NCBI GenBank assembly: GCA_017642935.1
Contig: JAEPOK010000002.1
Span: 62,001-126,000, forward strand
Direction: 5' to 3'
Source: Hyphomicrobiales bacterium
GTDB lineage: Bacteria; Pseudomonadota; Alphaproteobacteria; Rhizobiales; MH13
DNA: 64,000 nucleotides
The position numbers were made by a program, and so were the translations under genes. Positions 1-8,863 of the stretch are shown here, in pieces. How positions within the stretch are numbered: position 1 is the first letter of the stretch; the number at the start of each line of letters is the position of its first letter. The notes beneath the pieces are model-generated. The model did no database searches and had not been told where the DNA came from. It saw nothing but the letters and a program-made list of their open reading frames with translations.

Positions 1-520
1 AGGGCATCGGCACAGTGTAAGTGATCGGCAAGGGCGTTTCGTTGCCACGGATGGTCAAAGGCAATAGCCCGCCATCGCGCGCCAGCACCTGGACCCCCAT
101 CTCCTGCAACGGATCGAGCACCCTTTTCATGGGCCGTTTGCGCAAGGATCCATCGCCGGTGAACGTGGACGCGAAGGGATAGGCAGCCGCCATGCCCATG
201 ATAAGGCGCACGCCCGTGCCGGCATTGCCGCAATCGATCACCTGTTCCGGTTCGAGCAAGGCTCCGACGCCAACGCCATCGACGGTCCAAACACCATCCT
301 CGCCGCGGGCGATCTTTGCGCCGTACTGGCGCATCGCATCGGCGGTAGCGAGCACATCTTCGCCTTCCAGCAGACCGGAAATGCGCGTTGTGCCGCGCGC
401 CAGCGTGCCAAGGATGAGGGCGCGATGTGACATCGACTTGTCGCCGGGCACGCGGACCGAACCGCGCAGGGCATTGGCGCGATGCGCGCGAAGGGGTTGC
501 GGGCCGCCGGATGCGTCCAT
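1..520 (-). CDS. aroA: 3-phosphoshikimate 1-carboxyvinyltransferase (EPSP synthase), N-terminal part
   Basis: Cytoplasmic shikimate-pathway enzyme that joins phosphoenolpyruvate to shikimate-3-phosphate. Only the first 173 or so of about 450 residues are present; the rest lies beyond the window start. The translation from the ATG at 518-520 begins [20 protein letters not shown] and then shows the family signature [15 protein letters not shown] (residues about 23-37), followed by the [14 protein letters not shown] loop and [12 protein letters not shown], both active-site segments. The gene is divergent from the TIGR02300 gene, an arrangement common in alphaproteobacteria. Identity is secure; glyphosate-tolerance class cannot be judged from this fragment. 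Confidence 0.95.
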   Translation of the reverse strand, partial: MDASGGPQPLRAHRANALRGSVRVPGDKSMSHRALILGTLARGTTRISGLLEGEDVLATADAMRQYGAKIARGEDGVWTVDGVGVGALLEPEQVIDCGNAGTGVRLIMGMAAAYPFASTFTGDGSLRKRPMKRVLDPLQEMGVQVLARDGGLLPLTIRGNETPLPITYTVPMP

Positions 521-648
521 GAAAAAGCCTCGAAGGTTGGCAGATCAGAGTCTTGACTTGGCCTGCAATGGCAAAGCGCGAGGCCTTATGACAAGCCTGA
601 TCGGCCGGTGCAATTGTCTGGCAGAGATTGATCTTGCACTTTTCGGCT

Positions 649-678
649 TTGACTTGGCGTGTAAACCATGTCTATCAC
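649..678 (+). promoter_or_regulatory. possible sigma-70-type promoter for the acidic protein gene
   Basis: TTGACT at 649-654 and TATCAC at 673-678 with an 18-base spacer, about 70 bases before the GTG start at 748. The -35 element is good and the -10 element weak (4 of 6). This is only pattern matching. Confidence 0.3.
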
Positions 679-747
679 GCCGTTCCATTCGGCGGGCGTA
701 CAGCCCAGCACACAATAACACTTAGCGACATACAATGAGGTTCTGGC

Positions 748-1188
748 GTGGCCAAACAACAGCTGGGCACAAAACGCATCTGCCCTGAGACCGGCAAGAA
801 ATTCTATGATCTCGGACGTGATCCGGTGGTCTCGCCCTATACGGGCACCTCTTATCCGCTTTCGGCCTTCGATCTGACGAAAAAGACGACCAAGCCGGCA
901 GAAGAGGAAGAGAAGACCGAAAAAGAAGAAACTGAGACCGTCGACAGCGAAGATACCGGCGACGTTGAAGTTGTATCGCTGGAAGAAGCAGAGCCCAAAG
1001 GCACGCTTGATGACGACGATGATGACGATGATGATGACAATGCCGACGTCATTCCCGACATCGACACGACCGACATCGATGGCGATGATGCCGTCAGCGA
1101 AGACGATGACACGTTCCTGGAAGATGACGACGATGACGCCGATCCGGCTGTCGCCGTTATTCCCGGCCGGGACGATGACGACACCTAG
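748..1188 (+). CDS. TIGR02300 family protein (FYDLN-acid), very Asp-rich tail
   Basis: Small cytoplasmic protein of unknown role, nearly universal in alphaproteobacteria and usually next to aroA. Residues 1-42 form the conserved head (KRICPETGKKFYDLGRDP, then SPYTGTSYPL), in which the eponymous FYDLN reads FYDLG. Residues about 50-146 are a low-complexity acidic tail, with ten Asp in a row near residue 90 and further Asp runs up to the C terminus. The GTG start at 748 has GAGG seven bases upstream; no ATG lies in frame nearby. Length 146 aa is typical because the tail varies. Family identity is firm, function unknown. Confidence 0.9.
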   Translation: MAKQQLGTKRICPETGKKFYDLGRDPVVSPYTGTSYPLSAFDLTKKTTKPAEEEEKTEKEETETVDSEDTGDVEVVSLEEAEPKGTLDDDDDDDDDDNADVIPDIDTTDIDGDDAVSEDDDTFLEDDDDDADPAVAVIPGRDDDDT

Positions 1189-1349
1189 GTCGGCTGCGCA
1201 CTGTCCTTGACGAACGGACCAGGTTGGGGTGGCGAAAACTGTGCCTTGCGCTGTGCATTGGCCGGTTGACCACCCTTAAAGCCTGACGTAAAGACGCCAA
1301 ATACGCCCGCGCCGGAATGCTGATTGGCAGTCACTGCGCGGACCCATAT

Positions 1350-1425
1350 GGGGCCATAGCTCAGCTGGGAGAGCGCTTCGCTGGCAGCGAAGAGGTCAGG
1401 AGTTCGATCCTCCTTGGCTCCACCA
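1350..1425 (+). tRNA. tRNA-Ala (anticodon GGC)
   Basis: 76-base cloverleaf including an encoded CCA. Acceptor arms GGGGCCA (1350-1356) and TGGCTCC (1415-1421) pair with one G-T wobble. The anticodon stem CTTCG/CGAAG encloses CTGGCAG, giving anticodon GGC at 1383-1385. The T arm carries GTTCGATC. Reads GCC codons as alanine. Confidence 0.95.
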
Positions 1426-1471
1426 TTTTCCGTAGACCATTCGACTCTCCTGCCGTCCGCTCTTTGCGTGG

Positions 1472-2413
1472 TCAGCGCTCGCCGCGTCGGTAGGGTACCA
1501 TCAGGGCTTCGGGGACTTGTGCGCGGCGGGCGACCAAGATGAGCGCGGCGATCGACAGCAGATAAGGTGCCATCAGGAACAGCTGGTAGGGCACGCCTTC
1601 GACCACGGTCTGCAAGCGCAATTGGAAGGCGTCAAAGAGCGCGAACAACAGCGCGCCGATCAGCGCTTTGCCAGGTCGCCAGGACGCGAAGACCACCAAC
1701 GCGATGCAAATCCAGCCGCGACCCTGCACCATGTCAGGGAAGAAGCTGTTGAACGCTGCCATGGTCAAAAACGCGCCGCCGACCGCCATCAGCGCTGACC
1801 CGGCCATCACCGCGCCGATACGAATCATCAAGGGGTCCAGGCCCTGCGCATCGACGGCATGGGGGTTCTCGCCGGTCATGCGGATCGCCAGGCCGAGCGG
1901 CGTGCGTGCCAGGACATAGGCCATGATCGCCACGCAGGCGAGCGCCAGATAGGTCGGCGCGCTTTGCTGAAAAAGCACCGGGCCAACAAACGGCAGTTCT
2001 GAAAGCCCCGGAATAAAGATCGCTTGAAAAGGCTCAATGGTCGGTGGCAGGTCGCCGACCTCCACGATCAAGCGGTAGAGGAAATAAGAGAGCGAAGCCG
2101 CGAAGAGCGTGATCCCCAGACCCGAGACATGTTGGGAGAGACCAAGCGGCACCGTCAGCATGGCATGCAACAAGCCCATCAGCGTGCCCGACAGCGCGGC
2201 TACCAACAGGCCCGTCCAAAGGTCCGCGCCGAGAAAAACCGTCAACCACCCAACCATGGCTCCCATGGTCATGATGCCTTCAATGCCGAGATTGAGGACG
2301 CCGGCGCGTTCGCAGAGCAGCGCACCGAGCACGCCGAAGATCAATGGCGTGGCGATACGCAGAACTGCCGCCCAAAGGCTCGCGCTGGTGAGAATGTCGA
2401 TGGCCTCGCCCAT
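1472..2413 (-). CDS. BMP-type ABC importer permease, second subunit
   Basis: Inner-membrane permease of the BPD_transp_2 family (COG1079), the second membrane subunit of importers for nucleosides and nucleobases. The 313-residue protein is almost wholly hydrophobic, with about eight to nine predicted membrane segments and the conserved stretch FGVLGALLCERAGVLNLGIE near the N terminus, typical of the NupQ/YufQ type. I start it at MGEAIDIL (ATG 2411-2413), five bases after the upstream permease stop, and not at the in-frame start at 2467, which would run 49 bases into that gene. Last gene of the importer operon. Substrate is inferred from neighbours. Confidence 0.85.
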   Translation of the reverse strand: MGEAIDILTSASLWAAVLRIATPLIFGVLGALLCERAGVLNLGIEGIMTMGAMVGWLTVFLGADLWTGLLVAALSGTLMGLLHAMLTVPLGLSQHVSGLGITLFAASLSYFLYRLIVEVGDLPPTIEPFQAIFIPGLSELPFVGPVLFQQSAPTYLALACVAIMAYVLARTPLGLAIRMTGENPHAVDAQGLDPLMIRIGAVMAGSALMAVGGAFLTMAAFNSFFPDMVQGRGWICIALVVFASWRPGKALIGALLFALFDAFQLRLQTVVEGVPYQLFLMAPYLLSIAALILVARRAQVPEALMVPYRRGER

Positions 2414-2418
2414 GCCGC

Positions 2419-3468
2419 CTACCTCCTGATCCGGTAACTGGCGAAAAGCAGCGCCACCAGCATGCACAAAAGGCTGACCGCCATGATGACGTCGGCGATG
2501 AAGCTCGGTACGCCGGTTGCCCGCGCCATGGCATCGGCGCCAACAAAGATGGTGGCGACGAAGACCGCTGCCGCCACCACGCCTATCGGATGCAACGCGG
2601 CTAGCATCGCGACAACGATACCGGAATAGCCAAAGCCGGGTGACAGGGTGGTAGTGACATTGCCGGTCACGCCGAGAACCTCAACGGTGCCGGCAAGCCC
2701 TGCCAAGCCACCTGACAGCAAGGCGGTGCCCATGATGGTGCGTGGCAGCGAAATGCCGGCGAAGGATGCAGCCCGGGCATTCAGGCCAGCAGCTTTGCTT
2801 TCCATGCCGAAAACCGTGCGCTCAAGGACAAGCCAGACAATGGCGGCCGCGGCGATAGCGATCAGCAGCCCGACGTGAAGGCGGGAACGGTCGACAAGAT
2901 CGGGCAGTCGCAAGGATCGTTCGACTGGCACCGACTGCGGCCAACCGAAGGCAAGCGGGTCGCGCATCGGCCCCTCGATCATCAAGCCGACGAACAGCAG
3001 AACCACAAAGTTGAGGAGCAGCGTGGTGACGACCTCGTCGATACCGAAGCGCAGACGCAGAAAGGCTGGTCCGGCAAGTAGGGCCGAACCGGCCAGCATG
3101 CCAAAAAGGATGATAATGCCAAAAGCGAGCGGCGTTGGAAGGCCGACAACGATCGAATGTCCGAGCCAAGCGGTCATCAACGCGCCGAGATAGAATTGGC
3201 CCTCCCCGCCAATGTTCCAAAGCTTGGCGCGAAAGGCGACGGCTGCGGCCAGACCGGTCAGGATAAGCGGCGTGGCGCGGGTCAGCGTTTCAGTGATGGC
3301 AAGGCGCGACCCAAAGGCTCCATCCAGCATGTGACCATAGGCCGTCAGCGGATTGACCTCTGCCAAGGCGATCAGGCCGGAGCCAAGTATCAGGGCCACG
3401 AGTATCGCAGCCAATGGCGCCGTCAACACCAAGCCAAGCGGCACATCGGTGCGTCGTTCAAGCCGCAT
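2419..3468 (-). CDS. BMP-type ABC importer permease, first subunit
   Basis: Inner-membrane permease (COG4603, NupP/YufP type), 349 residues. It shows the family pattern of a first membrane helix after a short basic N terminus (RTDVPLGLVLTAPLAAILVA), then ETLTRATPLILTGLAAAVAFRAKLWNIGGEGQ, the conserved coupling region of this family. It overlaps the end of the ATPase gene by 11 bases, indicating translational coupling. It should form the channel with the permease encoded at 1472-2413. Confidence 0.87.
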   Translation of the reverse strand: MRLERRTDVPLGLVLTAPLAAILVALILGSGLIALAEVNPLTAYGHMLDGAFGSRLAITETLTRATPLILTGLAAAVAFRAKLWNIGGEGQFYLGALMTAWLGHSIVVGLPTPLAFGIIILFGMLAGSALLAGPAFLRLRFGIDEVVTTLLLNFVVLLFVGLMIEGPMRDPLAFGWPQSVPVERSLRLPDLVDRSRLHVGLLIAIAAAAIVWLVLERTVFGMESKAAGLNARAASFAGISLPRTIMGTALLSGGLAGLAGTVEVLGVTGNVTTTLSPGFGYSGIVVAMLAALHPIGVVAAAVFVATIFVGADAMARATGVPSFIADVIMAVSLLCMLVALLFASYRIRR

Positions 3469-5005
3469 CGGCTTCGCCCCACATGCCCGCCATCATCAGA
3501 CCAAGCCGCTCGGCACTGGCCTCCTCGGCGGTGATCGGCGCTGAAAGCCGGCCTTTCAGAATTGCCTGAATGCGATCCGACAGCGCGGTCGCCTCCTCCA
3601 ATTCCTCGGAGATGAGAAGGATGGCCGCACCCTCCTTGCGGGCATTGAGCAGATGCTCGTGCACGGCGGCAATCGCACCTTCATCCAGCCCCCGCGTCGG
3701 TTGGTTGGCAATGATAAAACGCGGGCCTGCAGCCAGAACGCGTGCCAGGATCAGCTTTTGCATATTGCCGCCGGATAGAAGCCGTGTTCGCGTCTGCGGT
3801 CCGGCACCGCGCACATCGAACCGCTCGATGAGATCAGTGGCATGGGCTTGACCTGCCCCGCGTCGCACAAAGCCGCGCCTGGCGAAGCGGTCGGTCTTGA
3901 TTTGCTCAAGCACCATATTTTCCCAAACAGCAAATTCGCCGACCATGCCTTCGGCGTGCCGATCTTCAGGAATGCGGCCAATGCCAGCCTCGACAAGCTG
4001 GCGCGGGGTAAGCGTTGCCATGTTGCGCGGCGCATCGCTATCACCGGCATAGAGCACCTCGCCGTCGCTCGGCGCGGTCAGGCCCGATAGGAGCGCCCCT
4101 AGCGCCGACTGGCCATTGCCGGAGACGCCGACAATGCCGAGAATCTCGCCCGCACGAACCTCGAAATTGATCGCGTCCAGCGTCCGCTCGCCCGGCGGCC
4201 CAAAGCTGACATTGCGGGCCGATATCACTGGCGCGCCAGCGGCCTGACTTTCGCGTTTTGGCCGTGCGACTTGGCGCCCGACCATCAGCGCGGCCAGTTC
4301 AGCAGGGTTGGTTTCAGCGGTCTTGCGCTCAGCGACAACCTTGCCGCCACGCAACACCGTCACCCGGTCGGAGCCCGCCATCACCTCGTGGAGTTTGTGC
4401 GAGATGAAGATAATCGAGAGTCCTTTGGAGGCCATGTCGCGCAGCGTGAAAAACAGGCGTTCGGCCTCAGGCCGGGCAAGCACCGCTGTCGGCTCGTCGA
4501 GAATGAGAATGCGCGCATCGCGATAGAGCGCTTTGAGAATCTCCACACGCTGGCGCTCACCCACGGACAGGTCGGCGATGCGAGCGTGGGGATGAACTGG
4601 AAGACCAAACCGATCGGCTAGATCTTGCAGCTTTTTCTCTGCCGCTTCACGCCCGCTGGTTAGCTTGGTCAGTGGCTGCGAGCCGAGCATGACGTTTTCA
4701 AGCACGGTCAAATTACCGGCCAGCGTGAAATGCTGGTGGACCATGCCGACACCAGCTTCGATGGCAGCGCGAGGCTTGCCGGGCGGCAGGGTTTCGCCCA
4801 ACGCTTTCACAGAGCCTTCATCGGCGGTGTAGTGGCCGAAAAGGATGTTCATCAGCGTCGTTTTGCCGGCACCGTTTTCACCAAGCAGGGCGAGAATCTC
4901 ACCCTCACCGAGCGTGATCGAAATCGCGTCATTGGCGACCAGCGGGCCGAAGCGCATGGTGATATCGGACAGCTCCAGGACCGGCGTGCCTTTGTGCAGG
5001 TTCAT
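3458..5005 (-). CDS. BMP-type ABC importer ATPase, two ATP-binding domains
   Basis: Cytoplasmic energy subunit of the importer, 515 residues with two fused ABC domains (COG3845, NupO/YufO type). Domain 1 has Walker A GENGAGKT near residue 42, signature LSVGERQRVEI and Walker B ILILDEPTAVL. Domain 2 has a degenerate Walker A (GVSGNGQSA, no Lys) and signature LLSGGNMQKLIL with FIIANQPTRGLD. A degenerate second site with N-x-P-T-R-G is usual for this subfamily and for sugar ATPases of the RbsA/MglA type. Its start overlaps the amidase stop by 4 bases (ATGA). Family is certain; substrate inferred. Confidence 0.9.
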   Translation of the reverse strand: MNLHKGTPVLELSDITMRFGPLVANDAISITLGEGEILALLGENGAGKTTLMNILFGHYTADEGSVKALGETLPPGKPRAAIEAGVGMVHQHFTLAGNLTVLENVMLGSQPLTKLTSGREAAEKKLQDLADRFGLPVHPHARIADLSVGERQRVEILKALYRDARILILDEPTAVLARPEAERLFFTLRDMASKGLSIIFISHKLHEVMAGSDRVTVLRGGKVVAERKTAETNPAELAALMVGRQVARPKRESQAAGAPVISARNVSFGPPGERTLDAINFEVRAGEILGIVGVSGNGQSALGALLSGLTAPSDGEVLYAGDSDAPRNMATLTPRQLVEAGIGRIPEDRHAEGMVGEFAVWENMVLEQIKTDRFARRGFVRRGAGQAHATDLIERFDVRGAGPQTRTRLLSGGNMQKLILARVLAAGPRFIIANQPTRGLDEGAIAAVHEHLLNARKEGAAILLISEELEEATALSDRIQAILKGRLSAPITAEEASAERLGLMMAGMWGEADAA

Positions 5006-6354
5006 GACAGGCCCGCGATCGGATGGGGGAAGGCAAGCATCGGTGCCGCCGCCTCGAACGCGGCCGCAACGGCCAAAAGGTCTTCGTCTGACCCTTGCGG
5101 ACCAAGAAGCTGCACGCCAAACGGCATTTCGTTAAGCATGCCGAACGGCAAAGCGATCGCTGGCAAACCACCGGCGTTTGCAAGGGCCACGTTGGGCGCG
5201 ATTGCCTCCATCTGATCAAACCGCTCCTCTGGGTTCGTCTGATTGGGATCGAGCGCGCCAACTTTGGGCGGACCATCTGCGAGCACTGGGCAGAGGATGG
5301 CATCGACGTCGTCAAACAGCTGGTCGGCCAGATAAGTGAACCGCGCAATGTCCTTACTAAGCGTGTAGATATCTGTTGAGGCCAGCGCGCGACCTTCTTC
5401 GGCGATGGCGAAGGCGATGGGTGTCACGGCATCGCGTCCAAAGTCTTCAAGGGCAAACCAGTTGGCAAGACCCACCCGGAACACGGTGCGGGCCAGGCTA
5501 TGCGCTTCAAGGCCGAGGCTATCAAGACTTGGGCTTACAGTGGTTTCATAGCCGAGCGACGTCAGAAGCCTGGCTGCGTCTTCGGTCTGCGCGTTGGTGG
5601 CGTCAGAGTAGCGCGAAGGTGTCGCTAACGCGATGCGTTTCACCGAACGCTCGCTGCGTCCGCGGTTGGTTTTGACCGCATTGAAGGCGGTGGTGACATC
5701 ACGGACACTTCGGGCAAGCACAAGTTGCGAGGCAATACCCATCAGATGATTGAGGAACGATGGCCCGCCAGGACTGCGATCGCGCGAGGGTTTCAGGCCA
5801 ATCAATCCGCAGCAGGCAGCGGGTACGCGAATGGAACCTGCCGCATCGGTGGCATGGGCGATGGCGACGATGCCGGCCGCTACGGCCGCCGCCGCGCCGC
5901 CCGACGAGCCGCCGGGTGAATAGTCCAGATTCCAAGGGTTGCGCGCCGGTACCGCCTCTGGTGGCTCGCTGGTCAGAGCCAATCCAAACTCGGGCACCGT
6001 CGTCAAGCCGAAGGGCGACAGCCCGGACGCACGAAACCGGACGAAAAGATCATCATCCTCGTCGGGATCGCAATTGCGTTCGCGCAGCACGGGATTGCCC
6101 GCTGCTGGCGCCAGGCCACGGGCATGGGCGCCGAGATCTTTGGCGAGAAACGGAACACCGTGAAAGGGGCCACGCCGCTCGGGAGGGCAAGCGTCGGCCA
6201 GGCGGGCAGCCTCTCGCCCAAATTCGGGTTCGATCCTTGCGACAGCGCCGAGCGCGGCGTGCGCCTGCGCAGCTTCCAGCGATGCTTCCATGCAGGCCGA
6301 GGCTGAGAGGGTCCCCGCCGCAATGTCTGCGGCGAGGGATGTCGCATCGTTCAA
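5002..6354 (-). CDS. amidase signature family hydrolase
   Basis: Serine amidase, 450 residues, with the Ser-cisSer-Lys machinery visible: Lys in PFLAKDLG near residue 70, the glycine/serine loop SPGGSSGGAAAAVAAG near 149, and the nucleophile region DAAGSIRVPAACCGLIGLKPS near 171. It hydrolyses a carboxamide, but the substrate cannot be read from sequence. Relatives include GatA, allophanate hydrolase and many catabolic amidases. It sits between the binding protein and the ATPase in one operon, so a compound brought in by this importer, such as a ring-opened nucleobase or ureide, is a reasonable guess. No GatB or GatC lies nearby, which argues against a tRNA amidotransferase role. Confidence 0.85.
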   Translation of the reverse strand: MNDATSLAADIAAGTLSASACMEASLEAAQAHAALGAVARIEPEFGREAARLADACPPERRGPFHGVPFLAKDLGAHARGLAPAAGNPVLRERNCDPDEDDDLFVRFRASGLSPFGLTTVPEFGLALTSEPPEAVPARNPWNLDYSPGGSSGGAAAAVAAGIVAIAHATDAAGSIRVPAACCGLIGLKPSRDRSPGGPSFLNHLMGIASQLVLARSVRDVTTAFNAVKTNRGRSERSVKRIALATPSRYSDATNAQTEDAARLLTSLGYETTVSPSLDSLGLEAHSLARTVFRVGLANWFALEDFGRDAVTPIAFAIAEEGRALASTDIYTLSKDIARFTYLADQLFDDVDAILCPVLADGPPKVGALDPNQTNPEERFDQMEAIAPNVALANAGGLPAIALPFGMLNEMPFGVQLLGPQGSDEDLLAVAAAFEAAAPMLAFPHPIAGLS

Positions 6355-6365
6355 GACGAGAAACC

Positions 6366-7349
6366 TTAGGACGGTTCGTCTGCGTCAATCGGCACGTCGA
6401 AGTCACCGGCAACGATCATCGCCTGTTTCGCTTCCATCGGCGGGATGGCCTCGGCCGGCACCATATCAGCGACATAGATAAGCTCATTGCCGCCATGCTT
6501 CATGAACGAGAACTCGGTGTAATCCTTGCCGACAGGATTGCCAGCGATCACATCGGCGACGATCGCATCGATAGTCGGACCGTAGTTCCAGATGGCGTTA
6601 GCAAACACCGTCTCGGGGTAGCGCGGCGTGTAGTCGATCAAGGATCCGATGGCCTTGATGCCGCGCTCTTCGGCGGCGTCGGCGGTACCGATACGCTCGC
6701 CGAACAGAATGTCCGCGCCAGCGTCGATCTGTGCAATCGCCGCTTCCTTGGCGCGTGCTGGATCGAACCAGGCACCAATGAAGCCATTCAAGAACGTTGC
6801 GTCCGGGTTCACTTCGCTCACACCCATGCGGAAGGCGTTGATGAGCAGGTTGACCTCAGGAATCGGGAACCCACCAACAGATCCAAATGTGTTGGTTTCC
6901 GACATCGTGCCGGCCAGCATGCCGGCCAGGTACGCCGCCTCATGGTTTCGTGTGCCGAAGACGCCGAAATTGTCGCCAACTGGCCCGCCGGACGAGCCCA
7001 TCAGGAAGGCGACGTCGGGATAATCGGCGGCCACTTCGCGCGCTTCGTTTTCCACTGCATAGCTCTCGCCCCAGATCAGCTGAACGCCGGACTCGGCATA
7101 TTCGCGCATGGCGCGTGGGTAATCGCTGGGCGCGACAGATTCAGAAAACTCATACGTGATCTTGCCGGCTTCAGCCGCCTGCTGAAGCGCCAGATGGATG
7201 CGCGAGTTCCAGGCGTTCTCGACCGGGCTGTTGTGCACACCGGCAACCTTCACCGGGTCCATGGCGTAGGCGCCGCGCAAGATGGCGGGCATGGCAAGCG
7301 TCGACGCCGCACCAAGAAGCGCCGTGCGGCGGGTGATTTTGAAGGTCAT
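6366..7349 (-). CDS. BMP family ABC transporter substrate-binding protein
   Basis: Periplasmic binding protein of the basic membrane protein (Med/PnrA) family, 327 residues from MTFKITRRTALLGAAS (ATG 7347-7349, preceded by AGGAAA). The N terminus has a twin-arginine-like RR followed by a hydrophobic stretch ending GAYA, so Tat or Sec export is possible; there is no lipobox Cys. The body starts with VKVAGVHNSPVENAWN and contains the family pattern DVAFLMGSSGGPVGDNFGVF and YLAGMLAGTMSETN. Members bind purine nucleosides or related bases. Second gene of the operon. Confidence 0.9.
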   Translation of the reverse strand: MTFKITRRTALLGAASTLAMPAILRGAYAMDPVKVAGVHNSPVENAWNSRIHLALQQAAEAGKITYEFSESVAPSDYPRAMREYAESGVQLIWGESYAVENEAREVAADYPDVAFLMGSSGGPVGDNFGVFGTRNHEAAYLAGMLAGTMSETNTFGSVGGFPIPEVNLLINAFRMGVSEVNPDATFLNGFIGAWFDPARAKEAAIAQIDAGADILFGERIGTADAAEERGIKAIGSLIDYTPRYPETVFANAIWNYGPTIDAIVADVIAGNPVGKDYTEFSFMKHGGNELIYVADMVPAEAIPPMEAKQAMIVAGDFDVPIDADEPS

Positions 7350-7388
7350 GAGGTTTCCTTTCGTTGGGAGCAAGTCAGACAAATGGGG

Positions 7389-8732
7389 TCAGGACGGCGT
7401 GCCGTTTGCCGCTGGTGGGGCATAGGCGGCAGGGTCGAGGCTGGACGGACGACCAGCCAGATTAAGCGTGACCAGGCGTGGCGGCGTTTTGGAAATCACT
7501 TTGCCGTCGCGAATGACAACAAGCCGTGTCGGTTTCATGCGCACCGCCTCAATCGGATCGGTTGCTTGCAGCAGGACGCAGCTAGCCGTGCCGCCGACGC
7601 GCAATGTCGGGTCAGGCAGACCTATGGCAAGTGCGCCACCTCGGGTCACGCTGTCGAACGCCCACGCCATGCCTTCGCGCGATGTCATCGGAAGAGCATG
7701 CACGGCCATGTGAGCGACCTCCAGCATGTCGCCGGAACCGAGCGGATACCAAGGGTCCATGCAGCAATCCTGCCCAAAGGAGACATTCACGCCAGCAGCG
7801 CGCAGCTCAGGCACACGGGTAAGGCCACGGCGCTTGGGATAGGTGTCGGAGCGGCCTTGCAGGGTAATGTTGATCAGCGGATTGGGCACGATGTGCATGC
7901 CGCTTTCGGCGATCAGCGGAATGAGCTTGGAGACGTAGTAATTGTCCATCGAATGCATGGATGTGGTGTGCGAGCCAACGACGCGGTCGCCAAGCCCGAG
8001 ACGCGTTGTCTCGGCTGCCAATGTCTCGATGTGGCGGGAGTTCGGATCATCGGTCTCATCGCAGTGGAGGTCGACGGGCAGTCCTCGCTCCGCGGCGATC
8101 TCGCAAAGCCTCGTCACCGAGGCGGCGCCATCGGCCATGGTGCGCTCGAAATGGGGAATGCCGCCGACAACATCGACGCCTTTGTCGAGTGCGCGCAGCA
8201 GATTTTGCTCGGCGTTCGCAGAGCGGAAGAGCCCGTCTTGCGGAAAGGCCACAAGCTGCAGATCGATGTAATGGGCAACCTCGCTGCGGACCTCAAGCAA
8301 AGCATCGACCGCGGTCAGGCTATCGTCGCAAACATCGACATGGGTACGGATAGCCAACAGCCCTTGCGAAACCGCCAAATCGCAGTAGCGCAGCGCGCGC
8401 TCCTTGACCGCTTCGACCGTCAGTTGCGGCTTCAGCTCGCCCCAAAGCGCGATGCCTTCCAACAGGGTACCGGAAACGTTGAGCCGCGGAATGCCGAGGC
8501 TAAGCGTCGCGTCCATATGGAAATGCGGGTCAACGAAAGGCGGTGCCAGGAGGTAACCGTTTCCGTCGATCTCGTTCTCCGCTTCGACCTTAAGGTCGGG
8601 CGCAATCTCGACGATGGTGCCGCTCTGGATCGCGACATCGACCAGTGTGTTTGGGCCTGCGTCATCACCAGCGATTGCGGAAAAGTCGGTCGGCTTGTGG
8701 AGCCGCGTGCGGCGCACGACAAGATCTAGCAT
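7389..8732 (-). CDS. cytosine-deaminase-like amidohydrolase
   Basis: Metal-dependent amidohydrolase, 447 residues, resembling E. coli cytosine deaminase (CodA) along its length. Metal ligands H70 and H72 lie in FVDPHFHMD; VDLHCDETDD near residue 223 carries the catalytic Glu; VGSHTTSMHS supplies another His; FGQDCCMDPWYPLG near residue 320 holds the conserved metal-site Asp. At the next residue, where CodA has Asp314, this protein has Cys, and His before the pair is Gln, so base preference may differ from cytosine (isoguanine or another aminated ring are options). First gene of the importer operon, so the product probably deaminates the imported base. Confidence 0.85.
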   Translation of the reverse strand: MLDLVVRRTRLHKPTDFSAIAGDDAGPNTLVDVAIQSGTIVEIAPDLKVEAENEIDGNGYLLAPPFVDPHFHMDATLSLGIPRLNVSGTLLEGIALWGELKPQLTVEAVKERALRYCDLAVSQGLLAIRTHVDVCDDSLTAVDALLEVRSEVAHYIDLQLVAFPQDGLFRSANAEQNLLRALDKGVDVVGGIPHFERTMADGAASVTRLCEIAAERGLPVDLHCDETDDPNSRHIETLAAETTRLGLGDRVVGSHTTSMHSMDNYYVSKLIPLIAESGMHIVPNPLINITLQGRSDTYPKRRGLTRVPELRAAGVNVSFGQDCCMDPWYPLGSGDMLEVAHMAVHALPMTSREGMAWAFDSVTRGGALAIGLPDPTLRVGGTASCVLLQATDPIEAVRMKPTRLVVIRDGKVISKTPPRLVTLNLAGRPSSLDPAAYAPPAANGTPS

Positions 8733-8863
8733 TCAGCACCTTTACGGGTGGGTAACCGGCTAAGGGTCGCGCTTGGCGCGGGTGCTGTCAACTGCAGGAC
8801 GCAGGGAAACGTGCCTAGTGCAAGAGCATGCACAGGGAATAAGCAGGGGCGCATGAATGGCCG

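Noticed and set aside
852-1184. Serine-rich minus-strand open frame
   Set aside because: It is the complement of the Asp-rich tail of the TIGR02300 gene; GAT/GAC runs read as serine-type codons on the other strand.
5002-6354. Amidase as GatA of the tRNA amidotransferase
   Set aside because: It has the shared amidase signature, but it lies in an importer operon with no gatB or gatC.
5760-8729. A 989-codon open frame on the plus strand opposite the amidase, binding-protein and deaminase genes
   Set aside because: It runs across three well-identified minus-strand genes and their gaps, has no family resemblance or start context, and is explained by GC-rich codon bias leaving the antisense frame open.
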